The notes below the pieces were generated by a model. It did no database searches. It saw nothing but the letters and a program-made list of their open reading frames with translations, and had not been told where the DNA came from. 64,000 nucleotides of DNA, from NCBI GenBank assembly GCA_004292695.1, contig RDXV01000003.1, positions 1 through 64,000 of the forward strand. The letters run 5' to 3'. Within the stretch, counting starts at the first letter, position 1; each line of letters begins with the position of its first letter. The translations under genes and the position numbers were made by a program. Source of the stretch: Nostocales cyanobacterium. GTDB lineage: Bacteria > Cyanobacteriota > Cyanobacteriia > Cyanobacteriales > Nostocaceae. Shown one piece after another: positions 38,540-47,929 of this stretch.

Positions 38540-38830
38540 TCAGGAGTTATCTTCCCATTGCAGTTTTCCTCTATAGGATTTGATTCTTTCTTGTTGTTTG
38601 AGTATTTTTAATTGGTGTATTTCTTGTTGAAAATTATGCCAATAATTAAACTGTTCATTGGGTGAATTTTGATGATGATATTCAGCTTTTTCACTACAAA
38701 CTATTTCTATTAAAGTTAGTAAATTATTGATACTATTAGTAAAATCATCGTCATTAGGTAATCTATCCAAGAGTGTTTGATATATTTTTTGTTCTAGTTC
38801 ATTTGCAGAAAGATTTTTCATATTGTTCAT
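38540..38830 (-). CDS. Hypothetical protein, 96 aa
   Basis: Acidic N-terminal helix (SANELEQKIYQTLLDRLPND) and a Gln/Glu/His-rich C-terminal part (HNFQQEIHQLKILKQQERI). Probably all helical. I do not recognise it. It sits between two direct copies of a partial MITE, which suggests an accessory gene. Confidence 0.5.
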   Translation of the reverse strand: MNNMKNLSANELEQKIYQTLLDRLPNDDDFTNSINNLLTLIEIVCSEKAEYHHQNSPNEQFNYWHNFQQEIHQLKILKQQERIKSYRGKLQWEDNS

Positions 38831-38859
38831 AGGTTTTTATGTCCATCATTATCATTCAT

Positions 38860-38922
38860 TTGTCTGAATCAGAATATCCAGGATTTGATGATTAACACGA
38901 TCTTATTGATTAATTTTCTGTT
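38860..38922. repeat. Partial copy of the MITE family (left arm)
   Basis: TTGTCTGAATCAGAATATCC, then AGGATTTGATGATTAAC and TTGATTAATTTTCTGTTAG. Partner of the copy at 38472. Confidence 0.7.
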
Positions 38923-39111
38923 AGCATCACGATTTTAATAATATTATATCATCACCAAATACCTAAATCAGACATATTTATTATATCATTATTTTTCTGA
39001 ATACCGAGTTACAGCTTAGTAATTTATCAATTGACACCTAATATCTAAAATGATAGAATTATGATATACTAATCATCTTCTATTTTTAATTGATTGCAGG
39101 AGGTAAATATT

Positions 39112-39408
39112 ATGTTATCAACAAATATACAGCAGGAATCTGTGATTCAAAGAATCGAAAGAGTAGTAGCGATTTTAATGGAAGAAAATCCTATTTTTAA
39201 AGAAGACCTGAATTACACAGAAATTGTCAAACATATATTTAAGATAGTACAAGAACATTTGACACCGGATCACTTTAATAATATGTCTGATGAGAAGTTA
39301 AAGGATAATTGTGATTTTGTGATGTCAACAGAAATATTATCTAAAATAGGGGATGATTTTACATCTGAACAAATGGCAATTTTTGATGAAGCAATTAAAC
39401 GAAAGTAG
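39112..39408 (+). CDS. Putative antitoxin partner of a PIN toxin
   Basis: 98 residues from ATG at 39112, preceded by AGGAGG at the right distance; a TTG six codons upstream falls inside that ribosome site. Helical, acidic (SVIQRIERVVAILMEENPIF, LTPDHFNNMSDEKLKD). Position 24 bases before a PIN gene makes it the likely antitoxin. No standard antitoxin domain recognised. Confidence 0.62.
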   Translation: MLSTNIQQESVIQRIERVVAILMEENPIFKEDLNYTEIVKHIFKIVQEHLTPDHFNNMSDEKLKDNCDFVMSTEILSKIGDDFTSEQMAIFDEAIKRK

Positions 39409-39432
39409 ATAGATAAATCACAGATAAATAAT

Positions 39433-39834
39433 ATGAGCTACTTGTTAGATACTAACATTGTTTCTTTAGCGATTAAAAATGATTTTCGCATCAAGCAAAA
39501 GTTACAAATAAGCAAATTTGAGGGGATAGATATTTACATTAGCTGTATTACTTATTTTGAAATTAGGAGAGGTTTTCTAGCCTTTGATGCTCCTAAACAA
39601 CGAGAAAGATTTAATATATTCTGCCAAAAATATCCAATCATTTTTTTAGATGATTTAGATATTTTAGAAAAAGCCGCAGAAATTCACGCTGATTTGAGAT
39701 TAAAAGGTTTACCGATTCAAAGTGAAGATGTTTTAATTGCTGCTACGGCAATGATTAAAGGTTTAACTGTGGTTTCTAATGATAGTGATTTGGCAAGAGT
39801 TGAAGGTTTAAGTTTAGAAAATTGGGTGGTGTGA
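39433..39834 (+). CDS. PIN-domain (VapC-like) toxin
   Basis: 133 residues. PIN acidic residues: SYLLDTNIVSLAI (Asp), ISCITYFEIRRG (Glu), IQSEDVLIAATAMIKGL (Asp), and the closing TVVSNDSDLARVEGLSLENW. Full length. Lies 37 bases before the ATPase gene of the next module, on the same strand, so all four genes may be co-transcribed. Confidence 0.85.
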   Translation: MSYLLDTNIVSLAIKNDFRIKQKLQISKFEGIDIYISCITYFEIRRGFLAFDAPKQRERFNIFCQKYPIIFLDDLDILEKAAEIHADLRLKGLPIQSEDVLIAATAMIKGLTVVSNDSDLARVEGLSLENWVV

Positions 39835-39871
39835 TAAAATTAATAGATTGAGAATTTTAGAGGTTTAATTA

Positions 39872-40978
39872 ATGTTATTTCACCTTAATGTTCAACATTA
39901 TAAGAGTCTGTTTAATACTGATATATATTTAGAACCATTGACTGTATTTATTGGTCCTAATGGTTCTGGAAAATCTAATATTTGTGAAGCATTAGCGGTA
40001 TTGTCTGATTTTTTAAATAGAATTATGGATCATCAAGAAAATTCAGACACTATGAGTTTAGTGTATAATTCATTAACAACTGTAAATACAAATCAGCAAA
40101 GTATTAAATCTAAATTTTGGCATGGAAATTTAGATCATATATTATTAGAATGTCGTGCAATAAATGAAAATGCTAATCCTTTTTCAAGGATATTATTTTA
40201 TTTTGACTATACTCAACAAACAGTTAAAATCGAACATTATGATACAAAATATACTGCACAATTTACAAATTTACTAAGAACTTTCCTGGTAAATAATCAA
40301 TACTCAAATTCTCCAATTTCCAAAGCATTAAAAAAAGTCAGCATTTATGATTTTTCTCCAGGAGATATTTCTAGACAAACTTCAACAACTCCAATAATGA
40401 AAAGAACTGGAGAAGGAATAGCTTATGCTTTACTAGATATTTTATTAGCTAATCGGGAAGGTTTTGATGAATTAGAAGCAAGATTAACAAAACTTGTTCC
40501 TAATATTAAAAAAATTGTTTTACCGCGTAGTGAAAATAACACATTTTCCCTGGAATTAGTTGATAAATATTCAGATCATCATATTCCTGCTGCTGATATT
40601 TCCGATGGTACATTAAGACTTTTGGCTTTTTTAACTGCACTTTATCAAGAAGATACTCCCAGTATTATTTGTTTTGAAGAAATAGAAAATGGTGTGCATC
40701 CTTGGTTACTGCATAAAATGATGGAGTTGCTAAAAATTGTTTCTACTGAAGGAATAACTGGAAATCCTGTACAAGTTTTAATTACAACTCATTCTCCTGT
40801 TTTATTAAACTACGTCGAACCTCATCAAGTGCGTGCTGTGGAATTGGATCAAGAAGGTAAAACCCAAGTTCATAAATTACCTGTTGAGTCTATGAGATTT
40901 CAAAAAGCTTTAGAAGCTTATGATGGTGCTTTAGGTGAACTTTGGTTTACTAATGTGTTTGGAGGAAATCCCGCATGA
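39872..40978 (+). CDS. AAA/ABC-type (AAA_21) ATPase of a two-gene defence-like module
   Basis: 368 residues, SMC/OLD-like architecture. Walker A GPNGSGKSN at 28-36, signature-like ISDGTLRLLAFLTALYQ, Walker B IICFEEIENGVHP, H-switch LITTHSPVLLN. The C-terminus LGELWFTNVFGGN is typical of this family. Its stop overlaps the start of a TOPRIM-like gene by ATGA, so the two proteins are surely made together. ATPase/TOPRIM pairs of this kind form anti-phage systems such as OLD, Gabija and PARIS. Role in defence is inferred. Confidence 0.85.
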   Translation: MLFHLNVQHYKSLFNTDIYLEPLTVFIGPNGSGKSNICEALAVLSDFLNRIMDHQENSDTMSLVYNSLTTVNTNQQSIKSKFWHGNLDHILLECRAINENANPFSRILFYFDYTQQTVKIEHYDTKYTAQFTNLLRTFLVNNQYSNSPISKALKKVSIYDFSPGDISRQTSTTPIMKRTGEGIAYALLDILLANREGFDELEARLTKLVPNIKKIVLPRSENNTFSLELVDKYSDHHIPAADISDGTLRLLAFLTALYQEDTPSIICFEEIENGVHPWLLHKMMELLKIVSTEGITGNPVQVLITTHSPVLLNYVEPHQVRAVELDQEGKTQVHKLPVESMRFQKALEAYDGALGELWFTNVFGGNPA

Positions 40979-41721
40979 GTCGGCGAATTCGTATAGGTTT
41001 AATAGCAGAAGGGGAAGCAGAATTAGGCGCGAGTGTTCCTTATATTAAACCAGAAAATGGGGGAAAAGTAATTGCCAGGGAAAATGAAGGTGCATTGCAT
41101 ACTTTAATCAGAAGAGAATTGCTAAATGCTGGTTTTCCAGATTGTGATTTTATCCAAAGACATCCATCAATTAGAGAGAATAAAAAACTTACTTTAAGAA
41201 CTGGACATTCTATTTTAGATCCGAAATATCTAGCCCAAATTGTGATTTTATGGAAACCTGAAGAAGTTGATATGATTCTGATTGTGGTGGATGCAGATGA
41301 TAACATAAATAATCAGAGAAAAATTGATTTAAAAAAGGCTGTAAATAAAATTCGGGATCATCATTTAGATATTGATGAACAACCTATAAATGATCGATCT
41401 GCGGGAGGTTTAGCAATTAGGAATTTTGAAACTTGGTTATTGGCTGATAATCAAACTGTGGCGAATATTTTAGGTGTTGAATTGGCAAATTTGGAAAAAT
41501 TAGAAGATTTAAACAATACAAAAGATATTTTAGAGCAGGCGATCGCATCATCAACATATCTTACAGCAGATATTGGTAATCAACGCCCGCTACAAATTCG
41601 CTGGAATTTGGCTTTTCAGGTAGATTTAGCAATCATGAAAATGAATTGTCCAGATGGATATGCAGGTTTTGTAGAAAATTTACTGATGGCAACAAAAGCC
41701 GTTTTGCCAATCTTGGGATAA
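40975..41721 (+). CDS. DUF4276 TOPRIM-like protein
   Basis: 248 residues. TOPRIM-type acidic positions: Glu12 in GLIAEGEAE, Asp106-x-Asp108 in LIVVDADDN, and the DUF4276 helix LAIRNFETWLLAD (146-158). It lacks an ATPase of its own and overlaps the ATPase gene by four bases. By analogy with OLD-family nucleases it could be the metal-dependent nuclease effector driven by the ATPase. Substrate unknown. Confidence 0.8.
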   Translation: MSRRIRIGLIAEGEAELGASVPYIKPENGGKVIARENEGALHTLIRRELLNAGFPDCDFIQRHPSIRENKKLTLRTGHSILDPKYLAQIVILWKPEEVDMILIVVDADDNINNQRKIDLKKAVNKIRDHHLDIDEQPINDRSAGGLAIRNFETWLLADNQTVANILGVELANLEKLEDLNNTKDILEQAIASSTYLTADIGNQRPLQIRWNLAFQVDLAIMKMNCPDGYAGFVENLLMATKAVLPILG

Positions 41722-41869
41722 CTTGGTATAAATTGAAATAGAAAGATACGCGATCGCTAGGATGAAAGGAAAAATCTACTTAACTAACCAATCAGTAGAA
41801 TTTAACTGATCATCGGCAGTTAGTAGTGGTATCATTCGGATATTACAAAAAGTAAAGGGCAATTTTACT

Positions 41870-43468
41870 ATGACCAAAGCACCTGTAGCTCCTGTGGTGC
41901 TAGTCATTTTAGATGGATGGGGCTACTGTGAGGACAAGCGAGGAAACGCGATCGCTGCTGCCAAAACTCCAATCATGGACAGTTTATGGGCGGCCTATCC
42001 CCACACCCTCATTCGCACATCAGGAAAAGCCGTAGGGTTGCCAGAAGGTCAAATGGGCAATTCGGAAGTTGGTCATTTGAACATTGGCGCTGGGCGTGTA
42101 GTTCCCCAAGAACTGGTACGTATCTCCGATGCGGTAGAAGACGGTTCTTTAGCTGCTAACCCAGCACTTGTGAAAATTTGCCAGGAAGTTAAATCCCGCA
42201 ATGGCAAATTACATCTAGTCGGGCTTTGTTCTGACGGGGGGGTACATTCCCACATTACCCATCTGTTTGGATTACTTGACTTAGCAAAGTCACAGCAGCT
42301 TTCAGAAATATGTATTCACGCCATTATGGATGGACGTGACACACCGCCAACAAGTGGCACTAAAGCCATCAAACAACTGCAAGAGTATATAGACCGCATT
42401 GGTGTAGGGCAAATAGCCACCATCAGCGGTCGTTATTATGCAATGGATCGGGATAGCCGTTGGGATCGAGTTCAACGCGCATACAATGTGATGACACAAG
42501 ACAACGCTGGGAATGGAAAAACAGCGTTAGAGGTCTTGGAAAGTTCTTATGCTGAAGACATTACGGACGAGTTTATTGTTCCGGTCAGAATTGCCCCTGG
42601 CGCAGTTGCACCTGGGGATGGGGTGATATTTTTCAATTTCCGTCCCGACCGCGCCAGACAATTAACTCAAGCCTTTGTCAGTCCAGAATTTCAGGGTTTT
42701 GAAAGACAGCTAATTACGCCGCTGTCCTTTGTGACATTTACTCAATATGACCCAGAGTTACCGGTATCGGTGGCCTTTACTCCCCAGAACTTGACAAATA
42801 TTCTGGGTGAAGTGATTGCAAATCATGGTCTGAAACAGTTTAGAACTGCGGAAACTGAAAAATACGCTCACGTTACTTATTTCTTCAACGGGGGACTAGA
42901 AGAACCCTGTGCAGGTGAAGACCGGGAACTGGTCAGCAGTCCAATGGTGGCCACCTATGATAAAGACCCGGCAATGTCCGCTAAAGCAGTGACAGAGGTG
43001 GCGATCGCCGCCATTGAAAAGGGCATCTACTCCCTAGTGGTTATGAACTATGCTAACCCAGATATGGTAGGGCATACAGGCAAAGTAGAAGCCACAGTTA
43101 CAGCCATTGAAACCGTTGATCAATGTTTGGGAAGACTTGTAGAAAGCGTCGGTAAAATCGGCGGCACAATGTTAATTACTGCGGATCACGGTAACGCTGA
43201 ATATATGTTAGATGAAGACGGAAATCCTTGGACAGCACACACTACAAACCCAGTTCCCTTCATCTTGGTAGAAGGAGAAAGGGTGAAAATACCTGGATAT
43301 GGTACAAATGTGGATTTAAGGAATGACGGTAAATTAGCCGACATCGCCCCCACAATTTTAGATATCCTGCAACTTCCCCAACCACCAGAAATGACTGGTC
43401 AATCTTTACTGAGGGCGGCTGAGTACGATTTACAACTATCTCGCACTCCCACACCAGTAGGGTTGTAA
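41870..43468 (+). CDS. gpmI: 2,3-Bisphosphoglycerate-independent phosphoglycerate mutase
   Basis: 532 residues. Alkaline-phosphatase-fold metal residues: VVLVILDGWG (Asp), the phospho-Ser in GQMGNSEVGHLNIGAGR, DGRDTPPTSG, FFNFRPDRARQ and LITADHGNAEYM. Interconverts 3- and 2-phosphoglycerate with Mn. Followed by a strong terminator. Confidence 0.97.
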   Translation: MTKAPVAPVVLVILDGWGYCEDKRGNAIAAAKTPIMDSLWAAYPHTLIRTSGKAVGLPEGQMGNSEVGHLNIGAGRVVPQELVRISDAVEDGSLAANPALVKICQEVKSRNGKLHLVGLCSDGGVHSHITHLFGLLDLAKSQQLSEICIHAIMDGRDTPPTSGTKAIKQLQEYIDRIGVGQIATISGRYYAMDRDSRWDRVQRAYNVMTQDNAGNGKTALEVLESSYAEDITDEFIVPVRIAPGAVAPGDGVIFFNFRPDRARQLTQAFVSPEFQGFERQLITPLSFVTFTQYDPELPVSVAFTPQNLTNILGEVIANHGLKQFRTAETEKYAHVTYFFNGGLEEPCAGEDRELVSSPMVATYDKDPAMSAKAVTEVAIAAIEKGIYSLVVMNYANPDMVGHTGKVEATVTAIETVDQCLGRLVESVGKIGGTMLITADHGNAEYMLDEDGNPWTAHTTNPVPFILVEGERVKIPGYGTNVDLRNDGKLADIAPTILDILQLPQPPEMTGQSLLRAAEYDLQLSRTPTPVGL

Positions 43469-43524
43469 TTGTAAATTTATCAACCCATCAATTTTGGTGA
43501 TACTTAATCACCACCATACATATT

Positions 43525-43548
43525 AAACCTGCACAGGCAGGTTTTTTT
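43525..43548 (+). terminator. Rho-independent terminator of gpmI
   Basis: AAACCTGC and GCAGGTTT form an 8-bp stem with an ACAG loop, running into T residues. 57 bases after the gpmI stop. Confidence 0.85.
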
Positions 43549-43701
43549 ATCAATCATCGTGTTAACTTTAAATTATAGCAGGAGGCAGGAGGGAAAGCCT
43601 TGTTATATCTAAGTCTCAAAGATTAATCATGTCCTACTATCCTGGCGACAGCTATAATATCTAACTAATATTCTGTGTGATTTTGAGGAAATTTTCATAC
43701 C

Positions 43702-43935
43702 ATGACCATTACCAGTATTGTACAAATAATTTGGGCGCTCTCTGCTTTAGGTTTAATTGTTCTAGTATTACTACATAGCCCCAAAGGTGATGGTATCGGT
43801 GCTATTGGTGGACAAGCTCAACTTTTTAGCAGTACCAAAAGCGCAGAAAACACACTTAATCGCATTACTTGGGCGCTAGTAGTAATTTTCCTTGGTTTAA
43901 CAGTAGTTTTAAGTGCTGGTTGGCTACCCAAATAA
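43702..43935 (+). CDS. secG: Preprotein translocase subunit SecG
   Basis: 77 residues with two transmembrane segments (VQIIWALSALGLIVLVLLH and ITWALVVIFLGLTVVLSAGW) joined by LHSPKGDGIGAIGGQAQLF, the SecG signature. GAGGAAATTTT precedes the ATG. Auxiliary subunit of SecYEG. Confidence 0.93.
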   Translation: MTITSIVQIIWALSALGLIVLVLLHSPKGDGIGAIGGQAQLFSSTKSAENTLNRITWALVVIFLGLTVVLSAGWLPK

Positions 43936-43961
43936 ATACGGTTTTGTTAAAAATTATCGTC

Positions 43962-44813
43962 ATGAACAGGCAAAAGACACAAGGTAAAAGGCAAAATAGA
44001 GAATTTATTAATCATCTGATTTCTCGTCTCCTACCGATGTTTTTTAGGCCTGTTTATTGGCAATTCAAAAAAGTTTTTCACCAATTATTAAACAGGAAAT
44101 TATTAACAGTTCTGACTTTATTAATAAGTACAGGACTGTTAATTGCTTTTAGTTGTTTTTCAGAGAATGCTGTTTTTGGTGAACAGAATATATTAATTAC
44201 ACTGAATCAAAACACTCATCCTTTACCACCTAGCTTAGAAAATTGGCAAGATAAAAATAACAGTGGTGATTATTTTGATCAAATTCAACCTACAAAACAT
44301 GGTTATTTAATTTGGTCAAATTTTCCAATTAAAGTAAATATTCAAACCCCTACAAATATTAATCAACAACAAGCGCAAACATGGGTAAATCAAGTTTCAC
44401 AAACTGTCATGGAGTGGAATAATTATTTACCTTTAGAAATAATTGAAAATCCAGAAAATGCGGATATTAAAATTAGCCGTCAACGTCCACCTTTACAAAT
44501 AGATCCTCAAACTAAAGTTAGTCGTGCGCGTTCTGCATTAACAACTTATGAAGTATATACTAAAGATAATATTTTATCTCACAGATTTACAATTTTATTA
44601 AGTCCTAGTCAAACAGGAGAATATTTAAAATCAGCAGCACGTCATGAAATGGGACACGCTTTAGGAATTTGGGGTCATAGTCTTTTACAAACTGATGCAC
44701 TTTATTTCTCTCAAGTTCGTGAACCTGTGGCGATTTCTCATAGAGATGTGAATACTTTAAAAAAGGTTTATCAACAGTCTACAAATTTGGGGTGGAAGCA
44801 GGTAGAAAATTAA
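43962..44813 (+). CDS. Matrixin-like (M10) metalloprotease, membrane- or lipid-anchored
   Basis: 283 residues from ATG at 43962; a TTG inside secG is the only longer start. A hydrophobic segment LTVLTLLISTGLLIAFSCF lies near residue 50 after a basic N-terminus; the Cys inside it could be a lipobox Cys. The zinc motif HEMGHALGIWGH (HExxHxxGxxH) is near the C-terminus. Probably a peptidase of the periplasm or outer surface. The stop overlaps the convergent DUF29 gene stop. Confidence 0.8.
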   Translation: MNRQKTQGKRQNREFINHLISRLLPMFFRPVYWQFKKVFHQLLNRKLLTVLTLLISTGLLIAFSCFSENAVFGEQNILITLNQNTHPLPPSLENWQDKNNSGDYFDQIQPTKHGYLIWSNFPIKVNIQTPTNINQQQAQTWVNQVSQTVMEWNNYLPLEIIENPENADIKISRQRPPLQIDPQTKVSRARSALTTYEVYTKDNILSHRFTILLSPSQTGEYLKSAARHEMGHALGIWGHSLLQTDALYFSQVREPVAISHRDVNTLKKVYQQSTNLGWKQVEN

Positions 44814-45253
44814 GGCAACCAATTTTTATCTAAAATCTGATCTAGAGTATAAGGACATGATTCTGGTAAATTAATTAGCTGACTTTTGGTTTTTACATAA
44901 TCCAAAGCATTGCTATAAATCATACTTAAATTATCATCTAAATGGTTGCGTAAATTAGTAGTTAAATCTTCATTAATTTGATTACGAAAACTAATAATTT
45001 CGGCTGCCCAATGATGGGCATTTCTGGATTTTTCTAGATCCCAATATTGATAAAGTAAGAAATGTCTAATAATCTGTTCTAACAGACTTCTGACCCTTCT
45101 TTTTTCGTTTTTAGCCAACTCTTCTAACTCTGTAATTAAATTTTCATAATCAATATCTGCTACTTGACGTAATTTGAGAAGTTTAATATTGTTCTCTAAC
45201 CATGCCAAGTAATCATTCTCATATAACTGCTGGATGTCAATGGTTATAGTCAT
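44810..45253 (-). CDS. DUF29 family protein
   Basis: 147 residues. YENDYLAWLENNIKLLKLRQ, then DYENLITELEELAKNEKR and LLEQIIRHFLLYQYW are the DUF29 pattern, a helical family very frequent in cyanobacteria. Function not known. Convergent with the metalloprotease gene, four bases overlapping. Confidence 0.85.
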   Translation of the reverse strand: MTITIDIQQLYENDYLAWLENNIKLLKLRQVADIDYENLITELEELAKNEKRRVRSLLEQIIRHFLLYQYWDLEKSRNAHHWAAEIISFRNQINEDLTTNLRNHLDDNLSMIYSNALDYVKTKSQLINLPESCPYTLDQILDKNWLP

Positions 45254-45374
45254 ATTAAAATTATATAGACTACTTTGATTATAGCATAAGTTAGAGAAAA
45301 CTATTTATTAGTTTATCAAAATGTCACAAAAAAAATTAAAATAATTTTAACAGTTAAAACACAACGATCAAATA

Positions 45375-46622
45375 ATGACTTACTACATTTCTCCTCGGTT
45401 TCTAGATAAGATAGCAGTTCACATCACCAAAAACTTTTTAAATATTCCCGGTGTCAGAGTTCCTTTAATTTTAGGAATTCATGGTAAAAAAGGTGAAGGT
45501 AAATCTTTTCAATGTGAATTAGCATTTGAAAAAATGGGAATAGGTGTCACCCTCATTTCTGGAGGAGAATTAGAAAGTCCAGATGCGGGAGATCCAGCGC
45601 GGTTAATTCGTTTACGTTATCGAGAAACCGCAGAATTAGTCAAGGTTCGCGGTAAAATGTGCGTCTTAATGATTAATGATTTAGATGCGGGTGCGGGAAG
45701 ATTTGACGAAGGAACACAATACACCGTTAATACTCAGTTGGTAAATGCAACATTAATGAATATTGCAGATAATCCCACTGATGTACAATTACCAGGAAGT
45801 TATGATGCTAACCCAATTCGTCGTGTTCCCATTATTGTCACAGGAAATGATTTTTCTACTCTTTATGCACCATTAATTCGTGATGGAAGAATGGAAAAAT
45901 TTTACTGGGAACCTAACCGGGATGATAAGGTGGGAATTGTGGGGGGAATTTTTGCAGAAGATGGACTTTCACCAAGAGAAATTGAACAGTTAGTAGATAC
46001 TTTTGCACATCAATCTATAGACTTTTTTAGTGCTTTGCGTTCTCGTATTTATGATGAACAAATCCGTGATTTTATTCATCAAATTGGTTATGAAAAAATC
46101 TCTATGCGGGTAGTAAATAGTGTAGAACCACCGCCAGAATTTAAGAAACCTAATTTTAGTTTATCTCATTTAATTGAATCTGGTAATTTAATGGTAGGTG
46201 AACAAAAACGGGTAGAAACTTCTCATTTAGTGGATGAATATAACCGTTTAAATCGTGGTAGAGGAAATAAACCTCAAGGTATGATTACAGAAAATCCTGT
46301 TAGTAAACCTGTAATTAATGGAAATGGAAATAATAGTAGTTTCAATAAAATTCATTTAAGTTTAGAAACACAAGCACAGGTGCGACAAATTTTATCTCAA
46401 GGTTATAAAATTGGTGTAGAACACGTTGATGAGAGACGTTTTCGCACCGGTTCATGGCAAAGTTGCGGTAATTTGCAAATAGATGGTGAGTCTGATGCAA
46501 TTTCTACCTTAGAATCTTGTTTAGCTGAATATAGTGGTGAATATGTGAGGTTGGTAGGTGTTGATCCCAAGGGAAAACGTCGGGTGATGGAAACAATTAT
46601 TCAGCGTCCAAATGAGAAATAA
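45375..46622 (+). CDS. rca: Rubisco activase with C-terminal SSU-like domain
   Basis: 415 residues. Residues 1-290 are the AAA+ activase core: Walker A GKKGEGKS (37-44), Walker B region [13 protein letters not shown], arginine-finger segment [15 protein letters not shown] Gly/Asn-rich linker follows, then an SSU-like domain (about 325-415; [48 protein letters not shown]) like those of CcmM. In Nostoc-type cyanobacteria such activases remodel inhibited Rubisco and are recruited to carboxysomes by the SSU-like domain. No rbcL or rbcS is adjacent. Confidence 0.95.
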   Translation: MTYYISPRFLDKIAVHITKNFLNIPGVRVPLILGIHGKKGEGKSFQCELAFEKMGIGVTLISGGELESPDAGDPARLIRLRYRETAELVKVRGKMCVLMINDLDAGAGRFDEGTQYTVNTQLVNATLMNIADNPTDVQLPGSYDANPIRRVPIIVTGNDFSTLYAPLIRDGRMEKFYWEPNRDDKVGIVGGIFAEDGLSPREIEQLVDTFAHQSIDFFSALRSRIYDEQIRDFIHQIGYEKISMRVVNSVEPPPEFKKPNFSLSHLIESGNLMVGEQKRVETSHLVDEYNRLNRGRGNKPQGMITENPVSKPVINGNGNNSSFNKIHLSLETQAQVRQILSQGYKIGVEHVDERRFRTGSWQSCGNLQIDGESDAISTLESCLAEYSGEYVRLVGVDPKGKRRVMETIIQRPNEK

Positions 46623-46658
46623 AAAGACTGTACAACAGTAGTTTCTTATTATCTACAT

Positions 46659-46685
46659 GGGGTGAAAGATTTACTCACCCCTTTA
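46659..46685. terminator. Hairpin between rca and the convergent PEP-CTERM-like gene
   Basis: GGGGTGA and TCACCCC form a 7-bp stem with a 9-base loop, followed by TTTAA. Placed where a bidirectional terminator is needed. Confidence 0.6.
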
Positions 46686-46707
46686 ACAAACATTGGTAAA
46701 TTATTTG

Positions 46708-47358
46708 TTAGATTTTGGGAGAATTAGCTATACAAAGACTTTTCTTTTTATGAGTGATTAGGTATCCTCCTAACATAAATAAACCACCGATAAATGCTGG
46801 TTCAGGAACTTGTCTTGGTTGTTCAGAACAATTCGCTAAACTACCATTATCAGGACTACCTATAGAAGCACTACCATCTAAGCAAATGTTGACATCTGCT
46901 AAACTACCAACTGTGACATTGAGATCAGCGTTTGTCTCTAACTTTACACCTTCATCATTAACCATTACTGTTCCATTTAACTGACCATTCGGTTCAATCA
47001 AGTTTTCAGGATTACTTAAAGTTGATGTTAGCGCTGAATCTATTTCTGTAGGATTAACAACAGTAGCAGTTGTTTGCGAATCAGTTGATGCTCCTGCTAT
47101 TGTACCTACAGTAGTATTGGTTGTTTCTTGAAGGCTAGTATTTAAGGTATCGGTTAGTGAAGTTGTAGTTGTAGTTTGAGTGGTATTTTCGATAGTTGTT
47201 GTTGGATTACTCAAAACTGAAGTTGTTGTTTGAGTAACTGTCGTATTGCTGAGTGTACTATTTGGCAACAATATTGCTGAAGCGGGAGTAGCTAAAGTGA
47301 ATAGACTGGAAATGCAAATTAAGTTGCCCAGTAATATCTTTTGGTCAATTTTTTTCAT
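46708..47358 (-). CDS. PEP-CTERM-like exported protein, Thr-rich
   Basis: 216 residues from ATG at 47358. Signal peptide ILLGNLICISSLFTLATPASA. The body is a low-complexity Thr/Asn/Ser region (TTTIENTTQTTTTTSLTDT). The C-terminus has VPEPAFIGGLFMLGGYLIT followed by HKKK, which fits the PEP-CTERM sorting signal (Pro-Glu-Pro, helix, basic end). Expected to be processed by an exosortase and released outside the cell or into the envelope. No exosortase is in the window. Confidence 0.75.
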   Translation of the reverse strand: MKKIDQKILLGNLICISSLFTLATPASAILLPNSTLSNTTVTQTTTSVLSNPTTTIENTTQTTTTTSLTDTLNTSLQETTNTTVGTIAGASTDSQTTATVVNPTEIDSALTSTLSNPENLIEPNGQLNGTVMVNDEGVKLETNADLNVTVGSLADVNICLDGSASIGSPDNGSLANCSEQPRQVPEPAFIGGLFMLGGYLITHKKKSLCIANSPKI

Positions 47359-47633
47359 ATAATTAGAGTGCAATTAAATTGATGATGGGTTGTTAAGTCT
47401 GGCTGTATTCAGGCTCAACAATCTTTTTCTTAATCACAGTTAATTACATAATCAGCAAATTTTCAATTCTGGAAAACACCGAAATCTTACATTGATGAAC
47501 CTAATAGTAACTATTATTGACAATAAATGTATATCTGATCTTCTCAGTAAATAAACGTTTATACTATGATTAATTCATTGATTCTTTATGAAGAAAAGAA
47601 AAAGCTCTCAGTAAGGTTTACATAAGACCAACA

Positions 47634-47678
47634 TTTCGCGCTCCAAACTGCCATAGGGTGAAATTACGGAGAGCGAAA
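47634..47678. repeat. Imperfect inverted repeat TTTCGCGCTCC / GGAGAGCGAAA
   Basis: Eleven-base arms with one mismatch around a 23-base loop that itself is GC-richer than its surroundings. Possible structured RNA or repeat element; identity unknown. Confidence 0.5.
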
Positions 47679-47882
47679 GTTAAGTGATAATAAGAACAAA
47701 TATATTGAGTAAAAAAAGGCATTTGAGAAACAGTAAATCACCAAAAATGCTATCAAAATTTATTCTTAATGGGAATCAATAAGGACGAAAACCATCCATA
47801 GGAGTCAAGTGATTAGATCCCTAACTGATTTTGTATTATTGTCAGTAAATTATAAATTAATCATAGAATTTGATAATCCAAA

Positions 47883-47916
47883 AATCTGCGTTTATCTGCG
47901 TTCATCTGCGTTCAAT
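47883..47916. repeat. GAACGCAGATAA-type tandem repeat
   Basis: ATCTGCGTTTATCTGCGTTC and one further unit; minus-strand orientation of the family at 18352 and 35527. Confidence 0.75.
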
Positions 47917-47929
47917 TATTTTATTTTTC

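Noticed and set aside
38846-38860. Fur-like sequence (ATCATTATCATTCATT) after the 96-residue gene's start
   Set aside because: Only half of the consensus matches and the neighbouring gene has no iron connection.
39872-41721. Calling the ATPase/TOPRIM pair PARIS or Gabija
   Set aside because: PARIS uses DUF4435 and Gabija has a fused OLD nuclease with a UvrD helicase; this pair has DUF4276, so only a general similarity is claimed.
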